In this document: piece by piece, positions 11,507-23,800 of the stretch
Position numbering within the stretch: the first letter of the stretch is position 1
Layout of the letters: each line of letters starts with the position of its first letter
NCBI GenBank assembly: GCA_026874595.1
Contig: CM049316.1
Coordinates: 17,943,839-18,007,838, forward strand
Direction of reading: 5' to 3'
DNA: 64,000 nucleotides
DNA from: Sipunculus nudus
Lineage: Eukaryota; Annelida; Sipuncula; Golfingiida; Sipunculidae
Notes under the pieces: generated by a model
Database searches by the model: none
Told to the model about the DNA's origin: nothing
What the model saw: only the letters and a program-made list of their open reading frames with translations
Program-made: the position numbers and the translations under genes

Positions 11507-13320
11507 TTACAATGGAACAACAATATAACCTACTGCTGATCAAAAGTATGATTGCGAATGTAATTCCTTGTCATATAAATAAGCCAATATACCTGTGATA
11601 TAATTCATTGATTTAAAACTCTCTCCAGACAAAACCACAGCATCTCACATATCCCATCCTTTAGTGGCCACCCATTCAAAGAAATCAAAAGAATAATTAA
11701 GGAATGTCCAGTAATATTAAAGAAAGGACAGAAGAACAGGTAAACTATCACTTGTAGACCATATTAATATCATATGAAGCAAACCCTGTGTTTTCCAATA
11801 ATCAATGCAACGCAAAATCGTATCTTTATATCTTGCAGCGGTGTAAAAAAATAATGTAAAAGTTAAATATCCTTTTGCTAAGAGACAGATTATGTTACAC
11901 TGCGCAATAGAGCAATATTATCCTAAAAGATTTATGTACTAAACTCTATTTGTTTTATGACTTATTTTAGATTGAAAGATTAGCACAGCAGATACCAAAT
12001 TTATATCAGTATAGAGAAATTGGAAATAGGACTGATCAATACAAACTGATCATTTCGAATGTTTTCAAGCCCGTCTCGTCAGGTGCTTGTGGCTGGAAAA
12101 TAAATGTTAAGGCTTACGCTGATTTTCGTTAATTGAATGAGTACATTTTGAAGCCAGTTTGTATTGAATCTTTTAAAATCTTAAATTGACCGTGACTGAT
12201 ATACTTTCCTTCGGTTCATCTGTTTGCACTGTATTTGAAATAAGTTACAAATTTGTAAGGATGTGTTGATGTAGAGCGGTGAAACCAACACTCAATATGT
12301 TCACTTTTCTGACTCCATTTATATTTTCCTCGCACATTAAAATCTATCCACCGACAAAGTACAAAAAATGTCTAAGAAAAGCTCCAATATTTTTGTTTTA
12401 TGTGTAAAGAATGATAATTCTTTATCCAGATATATCCGGGGGTGGAGAACAGATTAATGTAGTTATCCTGTAGTTTCTTCGGTGATAGTCACGATACATC
12501 ATTTTATCCATTAATCTAGATCGGTAACCTGTATAGCGGAAAGAAAAAATGTCATTTTCATGGCTTTTGTAACCAAGAAGCATCATTTTGAATTAATTAC
12601 CATAGTGTCAAGTTATTTTCAAGCCTTGGGATAAGATATAACCGACATTTACTATCTTTATAACAGTTATTTATAACTGGTACATTAGAATGTTCATGTA
12701 AATATTACGGGACAACATATAACGATGAGAATTATTCGGCATTTTTCGTGCTAGCTTATTGGACCGTAACTCATTTACCCCCCCCCCCCCCCCCGGAGAA
12801 TCGTATCCTCACATATACGCTCGCACACACATACACACATCTATATATAGAGAGAGAAAGAGAGACGGAGAATTTAGGGAGATTTTAACTTTAATAGACA
12901 AAGTCTTCTGCATTGTTCGGATCGTCTGACCCAGCATTTCGGTTTCTGTTGAATGAAAACAGACAAATACCCCTACCTATAATGATGAGACAGGTTCCTT
13001 TTACTTGTTTATTTGATGTATAGCCATTAGTCTCCTATCGTTACTGGGATATAACACTTAAATTAATCAAATTATGTAGGCCTAGTGTGTACATAATTGG
13101 CTACTCTTGGGAAACCCTTATTTATCGCCCTCTATCGGAATGTATTAATTGCATTTAATCTAATATCAACTCTGTACTTTAAATTTTTATATATGATATA
13201 TTCAAATTTTCGCTGAGTTTAATATTTAAATTGATAAAAATAAAGTAATTCTTTGGTGTTCTTTGTTTTTATTTTTCAAGCAGTCATTTACAACTGTAGT
13301 TGACAACATACATTCCTCAA
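11507..13320. other. Unique AT-rich DNA with a C17 tract
   Basis: No gene recognised. It contains an uninterrupted C run (12778-12794) followed by a short ACACAC/AGAGAG stretch to about 12866. TATCGCCCTCTATCGG near 13125 resembles half of a CTCF site but is incomplete. Confidence 0.6.
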
Positions 13321-14830
13321 TTCATCACTCTTACAGGGTTTCGATTAAATGTGTCCTTTCATTATAAATAATTCTTACTCATTTGACTTACAAATATCGA
13401 CACTTATGTATAGAAAACTAAAAGATATCTGATATATAAACGTATAAATTATTAGTTGAAAGAGTTTCTTCAACAATAAATTATTTAAACGACTTTTGAT
13501 ATTGCAACAGAACTTTATTTAGTAGTGTGCTTATTTAACACACATTTTATAATATTTTATATGTTAGATTGAAATCAACAAGAATCTTGACAGTCAGATG
13601 CACGCGGCGAATCTGAAATAAACCCATTCCTTGCATCAGCTTGTACATTTCAGTGCTGAAGTGGAATCGTATAATTACTCTATATATTTACATTCATTTC
13701 AATATCTACGGTAGATAAAAATGTTTTTTGAACCAGCTCTTTCAGTTCAGGGGCATGATAATTTTCTCTCACTTAGCTTCCCTTATTTTAAGTTTTTAAA
13801 TATATTAAATTATAAATATTCTTTTTAGACATTGGTGCGACGGTCTTTCTCCGAGTAAGTTCCTTGCATTTTTCTTACAATTTTTTGCTTCTTCTAATAT
13901 TAATCTCTCTGAAAATATAATATGGATAATATTTTATACATTTTACTTCTATTTAATTTCCATTCCTACGCCATTCACAGCTGCTTTCATGTTAATCTAA
14001 TCAATTAAATGATCGGAGTCGGTTTTCCCTGGAGTGAATTTTATTTCCTTTAACTTCTAGGGTAATTTTCCCTAATTAAGCCAGGTTGCTGCAGGGTGTT
14101 TTAAATCTGGATTCTTCACGTACTTTTAGCTTGATGTTTTAAGATTATACATCGAATTATAGCCTTGCTCAAGAGCGAATACGGTAACACATGTCGTTTT
14201 GTTATTATTATTGTTGTTGCTTTTATAAGTAGTAGCATTGTTGTTGTTGTTGGTATTATTATTATTATTGTTATATTCCAAGAAATTTGTAGGCACTGTA
14301 CAGTTTAAACTTTATCGTTTAAAGTTAATTATTGATGAACATATGAAATACTATTTTCATATAGTTTGTTACAATAATTTACAATAAATGGCCCCTAAAA
14401 TACATAGAGAAATTACAATAAAGTGCAATGTCCAATAGTTCCATTTAAATAAATAGACGTCATACAATCAGCTTCAAAAGGTACAAATATATAGTACAGT
14501 TACGTAGTAAAAAGTATTCAAGTTGCTTTATAAATTAAACCAGCTGACCAAGTCACATGGCCACAAAGACTCACGAGACCGCCTGAGGAGTTAAGGAAGA
14601 TGGTGAGAGGTACGCTCCAAACAGATATGACAGGTGTCGTATACAGCAGAAAAAGTGAGATATGAATTTCATTAAAGACAACATAAAAAAACAGTACAAA
14701 AAAACATGAAATAGTTCTTGCTCGTTTCTGAGATGATTAAATAATTAATAAATGTTGTCTCACAAAAAAAAAAAAGAAAAACATTTATCCCGAATCTGTT
14801 GGTACTTAAGTGATTAATCTGCAATTTGAA
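13321..14830. repeat. Tandem segmental duplication, unit A
   Basis: Unit A aligns with unit B (14847-17120) over most of its length, in the same order. Shared strings include GATTAAATGTGTC, TTGAAATCAACA or its variant, the 130-bp motif, TCTACGGTAGATAAAAATG, ATGATAATTTTCTC, AGCTGCTTTCATGTTAATC, GTTAAATCTGG-type strings, ATACATCGAA, the ATT-rich tail and AATTTGTAGGC. Both end in TTTATCCCGAAT-TGTTGGTA followed by GATTAATCTGCAAT. Divergence and small indels are plentiful, so this is an old duplication. Confidence 0.85.
14200..14680 (-). pseudogene. LINE 3' end (CR1/L2-type), copy in unit A
   Basis: On the minus strand, the stretch from about 14680 reads as a possible decayed reverse-transcriptase C-terminus. 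A W-x-x-x-P-L-T-I-like string fits the W-N-S-L-P-L-x-I motif typical of CR1/L2 elements. It runs into an AT-rich 3' untranslated region that aligns with the tail in unit B, ending in CCTACAAATTTCTTGGAAT and an ATT/GTT trinucleotide tail (about 14200-14280). Only the untranslated part clearly aligns with unit B; the coding match is weak. The shared tail suggests the LINE inserted before the duplication. Confidence 0.5.
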
Positions 14831-15889
14831 CCCGTACTACATACGGGTTTCTTTACACTTATGGATTTTAGATTAAATGTGTCATCTTGATATCACGAAT
14901 TCTAACTTATTTGATTGTCAAATATTAACACTCATGTACTGAAAGCTTAAAGATACCTGTAAAATTAACGTATAAAGATTAGTTGGTAGAGTTTCTTCAA
15001 ATCAAATGGCTTTAAATATTTCAACAGTAAGTTTATTAGTAGTGTTTTTCTTAATACACATTACATATGTTTATAAGTTACTTTAATTAAAATCAACAGG
15101 AATTTCGACCCTTTTCTTCGCCCCTTTCTATAAACCCGATGACACTGAAAGAGAAACATTCCTTATATCAGCTTGTACATTTCAGTGTCGCTCGGGAAAA
15201 TGATCGCTCTACATATTTACAAACATTTTAATTTCAGTTTCTGCGGTAGATAAAAATGTTTTCATGACGTGAAGGGATAATATTGCAATTACTCGTGTTT
15301 CAAAAGGACATTGAACCAGCCTTTTCAGTTCTGGGACATGATAATTTTCTCTTATTTAGCCTCCCTAATTTTAAGTTTTAAAACATATTAAATTATAAAT
15401 CCTCTTTCATTTAGATATTGGGAACTCATTCTTTCTCCGAGGTTTTTTTTTTTGCGTTTTACTTTCAACTCTTTTTGTTTCTTTTGATATTAATCTCTCT
15501 TTGAAAATATGAAAAGGATAATTTTCATGCAATTTGTGTCCATTTTAATTCCATTTCTACATCACACACAGCTGCTTTCATGTTAATCAATTAAATGATC
15601 GGTGCTGGTTTTCCCTGATGCGAATTTTATTACCTTTTATGTTTTTTTCCTCTAATTAAACCAAGTTACTTCAGGGTTTGTTAAATCTGGATGGTTCATG
15701 TACTTTAGGGTGGGGTTTTAAGTTTTATACATCGAACTAAAACTTAGTTCAATACAGAATACAGTAACACTTGTCGTGTTTAGGTCGTGAGTATAGAAAA
15801 GGAATTATCCGTTTGAAAAAAAAATTTTGAAAGTATTATTATTTTTGTTATATTATCATATTATTGTTATAAGTAGAAGTATTGTTTTG

Positions 15890-15938
15890 TCGTTGGTAAT
15901 ATAATTATCATAATCATTATTTTTATTGTTATTATTAT

Positions 15939-15969
<31 letters not shown>

Positions 15970-16012
15970 TTATTATTATTGTTGTTGTTGTTATTATTAT
16001 TATTGATTTATT
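15890..16012. repeat. ATT/GTT microsatellite forming LINE tail
   Basis: ATT, TTT and GTT trinucleotides directly adjoin the LINE 3' untranslated region on the minus strand. Read on that strand, the tail is AAT/AAC repeats after TTACAAATTTCCTGGTAA, the usual type of 3' end for L2/CR1-type elements. Confidence 0.85.
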
Positions 16013-16229
16013 AAATTACCAGGAAATTTGTAAGCGCTTAACATATTAAAATTTATCATTTAAAGTAAATTATAGATGAACACTTGAAATACTTTCCTAC
16101 GTTCCTGTAGTTTGTTAAAATAATTAACAATAATTTTTTTTAAAACATTGTTTAAAAAGGATAAAATATATACATGTATTAGACTAAAAATTGCAGGTTC
16201 ATTAAAAGATAAGATAACTTTAGGTGTTC

Positions 16230-16620
16230 TCTAAAAAAAGCATGTGCAATTTGTTCTCTTTTAGATTACTCATAACTCTTTCCATCACGTAGCACCAAAT
16301 GTTCCGAATGACCTAGCCTCATGTATACTTGTCTGACGCCTTCAAGACAATACGCTCCTGTTGGTCAGATGATGATCGCAAGACTCTAGGGAGTTCATAT
16401 ACATAGCAAAAATCGGTGAGGTATTGTGGTGCAGGTGTAGAATATAGTATTCTGTATAGTTGAATATAATTAAAATGTATTATTCTGTCTCACAGGATGC
16501 CAGTGCAGATCTTGTAATACAGGCATGATATGTTCTTTGTATGATGCACCATTGAGGAGTTTTGCTGCGTTGTTCTGGGTCAACTGCATTAAGTGTGTGA
16601 ACAGACATCTCTTATGCCCC
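16230..16620 (-). pseudogene. CR1/L2-type LINE reverse transcriptase, C-terminal fragment
   Basis: Minus-strand translation from about 16600 gives QLTQNNAAKLLNGASYKEHI followed by MPVLQDLHWHPVRQ. This is a clear match to the conserved region near the end of CR1/L2-family reverse transcriptases (QN-AA-L, HI-PVL, LHW-PV-R). Further on, after stops and frameshifts, come SSDQQERIVLK and an ARSFGTFGA string that fits the usual A-R-S-F-G-x-x-A/W-N block. Only the last part of the reverse transcriptase is left; the endonuclease and the YADD catalytic block are absent, so the copy is 5'-truncated and dead. The 3' untranslated region continues to about 16010 and the trinucleotide tail lies beyond. The plus-strand open frames over this region are shadows. 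Confidence 0.8.
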
Positions 16621-17120
16621 AAGGAAGCAGCCGTTATGCACACGCCCCCCCCCCTTGCATTTAGTACTCCATGTCCTCCCGGAATTTCACTTATTCTAAT
16701 AATAATGAAATTTCCTTAAACACAATCAGGAAATTCCTGTCACTCTTATCCACAGATTTGGGACCTATTTCAATACAAAGCAGTGCACATGCAGTTATTA
16801 ATGCATTTTTTATTGATAATTTGCCTAATATTTCGGCCCCATCCCCTCCCATCCTGGCTACGCCCCGGCATTATGGTAGTCAATGTGTGACAGGACCAGT
16901 AATCACTTATGCGCATGCCTATCTCAAATGATGTATGACTTAAACGATATAGTTACACAATTTCATATTTTGGTTCTAAATTTCCCGGAAATTCATTTAT
17001 TACATTCTGTAATGTGAGAAATATAATGTAAATTTAAAATTAATTTATAAAGCTGTCATAAAAAAAGAAAACATTTTATCCCGAATATGTTGGTAATGTA
17101 GCGATTAATCTGCAATGATG

Positions 17121-18039
17121 ATGCTTATATATATTATAATACACAAGAAACTGATGTTACATAATAACGGTTAATAACCCAACGACATACGCTCTAGCAG
17201 GAATATTCATTTACGGGACTAGTATACTGTACAACTCATTCATTTCTCTTAACTTGTGGAATTAAAAATTTGTATTTTATGCAAATGAAACACACATAAA
17301 GGTCAGAGTTCAGTTTCTGTGAGGATATTTTTTTTTATTTTACTAATTACTAAACTACGATATAAGTTCATGGAACTAGCAGTGGTCTTGTTTTAGGGAG
17401 GGGAAAATTGCGTAAACTAATTAAAAGTTCATATTACCTTAACAATCATTGAATTATGCATCCTTTCATTGAGAACGATTAGGCCATGGCATGCTGATTA
17501 CATTATCGGTTAATATTACATTATAACATGAGTATTACATTATCAGTTGTAACAGTTGAATCTTCATAATGTTAGGCAGTGAAGTAAATTTTGATAATTT
17601 GGTAAAAGCCTCTTGTGGGGGGAGGGGCAGTGTTTATCCCGTACCCCTGTGGATTGACCTCCTCACATTTTGTTAGAAAAGCTTTCAGTCAAACCAGTCG
17701 TGCAGAAGTTGGGGGTTGGTTTTGAACTACCCTTTCGAAAACTGTTAAATAAATTTCGTGGAATTACATTCGCACACCAGTACATATTCGATATGACCAT
17801 ATAACCAATGCCTCACATTTTTTTTTTCTTAACATAGACTAAAGCACTAAATTTTGTATTATCTGCTTGAATCTGGGTATTATCCGGTAATAAAAAAAAA
17901 CAAAAAAGTGAAATATCCGTCACCTTGCATAAAGATTAGGTTTCAGTGAGCACGAGAGAGATTTTTTATATATTTTTTTTAATTTAAAGAATATTTAAAG
18001 ATTAATATTCAAGATGTTTTATTTAATTTAAGAAAATCA
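17121..18039. other. Unique AT-rich DNA, no gene seen
   Basis: No recognisable exon, RNA gene or transposon end. A short G-rich segment (GTGGGGGGAGGGGCAG near 17614) is the only compositional feature. Confidence 0.6.
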
Positions 18040-18545
18040 TAATCAGTGACGTCGGATTCGAGTCCGGATTTGGACGAGGATCCAGTCTCGTTTATAAGAA
18101 CTCGGCACAGGCGCTTGAATCGCTATTACTGTCACATCGGTTTCAGGCTAAATTGAAGTACATGCGTAATTGGCTGAAGCTTTGTTACGTCAGCGGTGTC
18201 ACCATCTGAAAACTCAAGTATTAGACATATAAACGAATCAGAAAGTGTGTCATCGATTCCTATGCCATAGCTATTGGGCCTAACAACGAGGGCTTCTTGC
18301 CTGCCTATCTCAAATATTAGGTAAATAATAAAGAGACTAACCATACAGTGTGAAATACGCTAGGAAAATGTCAGATAAGTAACAGTTATAAGGAAATTGC
18401 CGAAAAAAAGTAACAAATTTAACCGCAATCTACACTGATAGCAATGCAAGCGCCTGTGGACTCGGCCTTGGACTAGAGGGCATTGAAATCAGAGGTAATG
18501 ACTCGAACATAAGGCCGACCCCATCTGGAGTCGAGTAGAAAAATA
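18040..18545. repeat. GACTCG-rich-ended repeat, copy 1
   Basis: Degenerate GACTCG/GAGTCC hexamer strings cluster at both ends: GATTCGAGTCCGGATTTGGA near 18055, and GGACTCGGCCTTGGACTAG plus GGAGTCGAGTAG near 18457-18540. Unrelated sequence lies between. A second block with the same kind of ends lies at 43135-43545. The spacing (about 400-500 bp) suggests a short non-autonomous element with GACTCG-rich subterminal repeats. The superfamily is unknown. Confidence 0.5.
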
Positions 18546-18894
18546 AATTATGGTACACATGGGTGAACTACTAGCAGAATATTACAAAAAAATAAGACTA
18601 TGCACACCAATGTTAGCTCTGCATTAGGGGCTACATTAATTTATTTGCATAATTACCTCAAATATCCTCAAAGGGAACTAAAATTAGGCAAGAGAATTCT
18701 AAATGATTAATAAAATTTGAATATAATGGTGATTCGGAACAGATGTGGCAATGAAATTATCCAGAATTTGTTTACTTGATTGCCCTCGGGGGAATGTGAA
18801 CATAATGCTTCAGGGTGATTTCAGTTTATTGAATTAATATAGCGTAATAAGGAGCAAGTGACGGAAATCTTTATTTAGAAGTTATTAAATTTAT

Positions 18895-19856
18895 TGTTAC
18901 GGAACCTTATAATAAAAGATCCCGATATCGTGACGAGCATAAATTTTGTTACGGAGATAAATAAAATCAGATTCTGTGACACTAGGCAGCGTGAAATGTC
19001 TAGGGGAATTAGGGGAATAAAGAAGTCAGTGTTATTTTGTTAAAAAAAATATTTACAATTTATTCTTAGAACAATCCTAACATTACAATAAACTAAATCA
19101 ATACAATTACACAGTATTTAAGACATAACAATAATAAAAATGTACAACACTAGGGTCCGGATCCTAGGCTTTGCTTCTTGGATACCACAACTGTCACAGT
19201 CCAACATAAGTCTTTTAGCACAAATAATCCTCGTGAACAGTTGTAGTATATCTTCCCGTGAATAGTCCAATTGAATCTCGAATCGGTTGTAATTCAGAAG
19301 TGAAGTTCAGGTAAAATCCCAAAGGCAAACGGAAGACAATCTATATAAAATCTTTATAAAGTCTGTATAAAGTCCATAGAATATCTGTAACTATGCAATT
19401 ATCGGAGTAGATCCCAAGACTAACGAGAAAGTCGTACCCCTTAGTGCCCGCTGGTATTTTCCTTCCTGCCGGCTCCAAACACAGTCCCTATTTATAGCTT
19501 TTCCCCTCAAAGTCCAGCAGCTTCTAGTCCGGACCATTCCAAAGAACAAACTTGAATCTTTTAGACTACAACGAACGCGGTGTCTTTAAACTCTGCGACT
19601 TCAACTAAAGACTATAAAGTTATACTACTATTACAATAATCCCGCTACCGTACTGAGTCCATAATCCCATCAACATTGACAACGTTCAAAATGCTTCAGA
19701 TCACATGACTTCTCGCTTTCACGTGACGTCTAGCGTTCTGGCGGTCCCTTGCGTAATCCATGTGTACACGGAGCATAGTTAATCCAAGCAAATACAAATG
19801 GTTACAACACATAACTGGTTCTTACTGTTTTATAACTGTTTATCGTCCGTAAAACA
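18895..19856 (-). mobile_element. LTR-like element (diverged copy)
   Basis: This block aligns with the solo LTR at 50130-51046 over most of its length. It begins TGTTACGGAACCT and shares AATCAGATTCTGT, ACACTAGGCAGCGTGAAATG, TCTAGGGGAAT, a TTATTCTTA-AACAAT block, TGGATACCAC, ATCCCAAAGGCAAAC and ACACAGTCCC. It ends less cleanly (TCCGTAAAACA). On the minus strand CTATAAATAGGGACTGTG places a TATA-like box near 19490, so transcription would run on the minus strand and the plus-strand left edge is the LTR 3' end. I find no exact target duplication. It could be a decayed solo LTR, or one LTR of an element whose interior lies to the right. Confidence 0.65.
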
Positions 19857-20620
19857 AAATTCGCGTGCCACACACCGAATGTTTTAGTAGAGCCCTGAAT
19901 CAACGGTTCTCTAAGCTGCAATCTACTCTAGCCCTCCAGTTAACGGATACTGAATCTACGTACTCTCTAGTGAAATTCAGCACCATCACAGTTTCGCGTC
20001 AAGAGAAAGTCCCTTTGCCCGTTCATGAGAGCGCGAACCATCACAAGAATGCCTGCCCTTCAGCAAACAATATCACTGTCTCTTAAGTACTTTACAGATC
20101 GAGTATCAAGAAGGTGGCCTCCCCCAGACGTAGACTGTCAATAACCACTGACGAGATCGCCCATCTAGACCAACAGAAGTTATAGCAGACCAAGCGGTTG
20201 GACTGCTGAAGCACGCTCAGGTAAATGCTACATTCACGAAGCGCTCCGGCTCTTTTCAAGATTACTTGGATTCACGCCTTATATGAGATTCCTGACGTCA
20301 CAACTCCCGTTAGACTTCCCTGCCACTTCCACGATGTCCGTTGTCAACACACATCACACTGAAAACCGACACGCCCAGGGATGATTTCGTGGGAAAACTA
20401 CCCTCAACATATTTGCACACAAGATGTCGCCGACCAGACACAGTTTCTGGGGAGACCGTCATACAAGATGGGTTCTCACGTGTCTGTCCTATATAGAAAT
20501 GAACATCAAAGGATGCGGGTGGCACCTACTGATGGCTAAACTACTTTGTAATTTACTCGAAATGAAACAAGTGGTCATCTTAACTGGGTTTCTAACGTTT
20601 GTGGCTATACATGATTCTAC
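19857..20620. other. GC-richer orphan block beside the LTR
   Basis: This stretch is visibly richer in G and C than its surroundings. It has overlapping short frames on both strands (for example 19865-20086 plus and 20310-20525 minus), none with a motif I recognise. It sits on the side where internal sequence would lie if the 18.9-19.86 kb element were a 3' LTR on the minus strand, yet I see no integrase, RNase H or purine tract. It may be decayed element interior, a host pseudogene, or unique DNA. Confidence 0.4.
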
Positions 20621-23423
20621 ATAAAACTTATAAAACTTGCAAAGTCCTCTGGTGATACTAAACCAGGTTTAGATATAATATTTCAAAGTTAACTCATAAA
20701 TAGAACCAAAGTGCTCCAGATTCATGCCTCTAATTGTTCATGTTTTTTTGCGAATAAAGACCCGTTCCTACATAAAAGAATTCTTAAAGGTATGGAAAAT
20801 GGACGAGAATTAGTGCTGAGCAAATACACCATTTCTGAATTGAAGCACAGGTATCAGACAGGCTTGCAAAATTCGAAGTACAAGTACTGTGATTGACCGA
20901 TAAAGGAAAAACAAGGGGGGGGGACCATCCGCACGCACTGTATTTCTTTGTTTACAGGGCTCGAAAAAGAGTTTTTTGTATGGCCTTGCTAATCCATGAA
21001 GAAAATCTCAACTCAACCCTTTCTACAGTTACACTTCATCCCACTGCAATCCAACCAAATTATTGCAAGTGACTAATAAAACATGTCTCATAATGATGTG
21101 ATCGTGTAGTGTGATGAAAAAGAAAATTGATAAGCCTACCTTGACCTTCATTATTAAACAGTTAGCTAGGAAATCTATGTAGTCAATAAGTGCTGTATAT
21201 GACTTTTCAAGAAATATTGAAATATTCAGTAAAACAGTAAAAGAAATGAAAGTTTTCCGTGCACATCAAAGGTTTTTCAGATAAGCATATGTTTTGTTTA
21301 TGACTTCAGATACATGTAGTTCTTAGTAATTAACTTCGTTCGATCGTTTGTCTTCCGTATTGTAGGGAATCATGAAAGACCTAAAAATATTGGCGGGTAA
21401 ACTGTATTTTTTAAATAATTGTTCATTAGGGATGAAAGTCGGATAAAATGTCATTTCATATTGCTCTTATAACCGAGCACTATCACTTAAAATTAATCTT
21501 CATAATGCATAAGTTCTTTCGAGGTACAGCCGAGTTTGATCGACAGGTAATAATTAAATTTTCCGAATATATTGTCAAATCAATGCCCGAATTTCCCCAA
21601 TTTGTATCCTACTTTTGTCTGTAATGAAATGAAAATCCACCGCATAGTTTTTTTTTTCGATAGGACTCATGACATTCGCTCTTTTTGTTATATGTGTTTG
21701 TGATAACGTAACCCCTGTCCGTTTTTCATATTTTCCGTAGATGTTGGTCCTGGTTGTCACGTGACCTTTGTGACATTAGATTTTATACACTCAGGTCAAG
21801 TAATGGGGCAGTCGGTTGTTTCTTATCACTACCTATAATATTCAAAGATTCGATGTCTTTTAATTTATGCCAACATTCCTATTTGAATTTGAAAAAAATG
21901 ATATATTAGCATTTAACACCAACGGTAGCTTAAAATTATCATTGCGCATTACTTTAATTTATTAAATGTTTATATTCGTGTAATTATAAAATTCTGCTTT
22001 TCACCGTGATAGACCACATGTTCTACATGAAAAGAAAAAAAAAACACGCCACGTGTATGACGGATTCGTTACACAGTGTCGTTACGTAAGAAAGGTTTAT
22101 TAGTCTTAGTTGGGGGGGGGGGGGGTCGGAATTTCTTGAAAGATTCAAATATAGATATTGAGGTCATTCATAATCCAAGGTTTAAAATTAACATTTAATA
22201 TGTTTTATTGGATTAAACTTAAAAAATTTAATTTTAAGTTAGAAAGACAAAATAAAACGGTTTGAGACACTGTCAAGTAGTTTGATATTAGCCCACTAAA
22301 AAGTTATTTGCTGTTACTGGTAATTTAAAAGCGTGTACCATTTACTATTTTCAAAATGTTAACATTTCATATGAAAATAAAATGGGAATTTCTTAAATTC
22401 ATTTACCCTTAGAAAGAGCCCCTATCAAGCTTAAAATGATATATACTTTATATTGGTGTCTAATATGCATGTGAAACAACTTTTCGATTGATTGGAAATT
22501 GAGGGGTTTTTATAGAGATGCCAGCTTAAGGTAATCGGCGCTGGACAACGAGCCGTTTTGTGACGTGAGCCCGTTTTGATCATCAGGTGGTGAAGCCAGA
22601 AACCGCTCGTCCGCTTGGAATCTTGAGTGTTGATAGCGGCGAGTGTCAAAGCGATCTTACGCGATACTGACGTTCTGAAGACCGTTTTTTTTCACTATTC
22701 TGCGACTGTTGGCGACTAGTTGGAGTTTCAGTTTTGCCAGAAAATACGCAAATTAGCGCCAGTTTTTCTCTTGGGATTACACTAAATTGGTACCTACACG
22801 AATGTTGCATGAACTCCTGGCATAATTTAAGTAAACAGTTCCCATACATGTCGGAGTTCGCACACATGTCGATTTTTTTTCACTTGCGACTGATTCTCAT
22901 TTTTGTCTTCAATCACTCATAAATTAGTTTCATCAGTTGGCCAACCCCTCACAAAATTGCCTCACATTTCTTTTACTTTCTGACTCAGACGGGGTCTATA
23001 AACACCTATATAACTATTTTCAGAGAAAATTTGTCGCACAAAATTTTTAATGTGTTGAAAATTGTCGCAACACGAGATCGAGGCCCTGCGACCATGCCCA
23101 GGAAAGTTAGGACCCCCGCGATCTTTTCGAGACATCTTAGAAACTTCCTCGCGAGAGAGTTTCGCAGTTAGTTACAAAACATTGGGATAGCGGCTTTACC
23201 CCTGCGTTCCTAAGAATATATGAAGTTTTACTTTCACCTTTACAAGTTTTATAGTTTTGATAATATAAAGTAAGTCCCACCTTTCGCAAACAAAAGTAAA
23301 CTTTTATTTTAAGAAACTTATTAACGTCTTCTTGCGAAAAGTAACGGTAAAACAAAGGCTGAAACACAAGAAACGAGCATATGTTATTATTTATCAGATA
23401 ATAAAACAGCTGTGTCTAACAAG
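20621..23423. other. Mostly unique DNA, no gene seen
   Basis: AT-rich, with a G14 run at 22112-22125 and a somewhat GC-richer part (about 22540-22760 and 23040-23160). Frames of 60-76 codons occur on both strands without recognisable domains. I do not call any of them. Confidence 0.55.
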
Positions 23424-23800
23424 GGAATGGAAATTAACATTGTTTATCAATTTGAAAACTTGCCCGAAACACCTGTGACAGTGAAATGTAAAAGCTCATG
23501 ATTAGAAAATGTGTCAGTTTCAGTGCCCCCAGGTGCATCTGATTCTAAAAAGATGGTCAGTACGAAAAAAACTACTGCTTCTATAAGAAAAAAAAACGAC
23601 TAAAAACCTTACACAGTTGTCCCGTAAAAATGCTCAGTTGTGTGTTTTAAAAAGTCCACACATTTTCAGAGAATTGAAAACACTATAATCCTCGACTTTT
23701 TGGCACGTCCAACGCACCCGGTGGCTCGGAAAACAAGGCATTCCTAACCATAAGATTGTACATTTCAGTGTCACAGTTTTATCTGATCATTTTTTTTTAA
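23424..23800. repeat. Head-to-head pair of the 130-bp motif
   Basis: A plus-strand copy (23424-23552) has GGAAATTAACATTG, CTGTGACAGTGAAATGTA, GTGTCAGTTTCAGTG and CCAGGTGCATCTG. A minus-strand copy (23705-23800) reads, on its own strand, CTGTGACACTGAAATGTACA, a Leu/Ala-neutral spacer GGAATGCC and a diverged GGGTGCG end. The two converge with about 150 bp between them, making an imperfect 380-bp palindrome. This is the only place where two copies are close and inverted. Confidence 0.7.

Larger units (their letters stand above)
14847..17120. repeat. Tandem segmental duplication, unit B
   Basis: Second copy of the 13.3-14.8 kb unit, beginning about 17 bp after unit A ends. It is about 750 bp longer, because the segment between the shared LINE 3' region and the shared GATTAATCTGCAAT end (about 16240-17040) has no counterpart in A. 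That extra segment includes the recognisable LINE reverse-transcriptase piece, so A probably lost it, or B gained sequence later. The 130-bp motif here (15125-15250, minus) is better preserved than in unit A. Confidence 0.85.

Noticed and set aside
16525-16931. Two plus-strand frames near 16.5-16.9 kb
   Set aside because: They are antisense to, or just beyond, the LINE reverse-transcriptase fragment, and their own translations are not protein-like.
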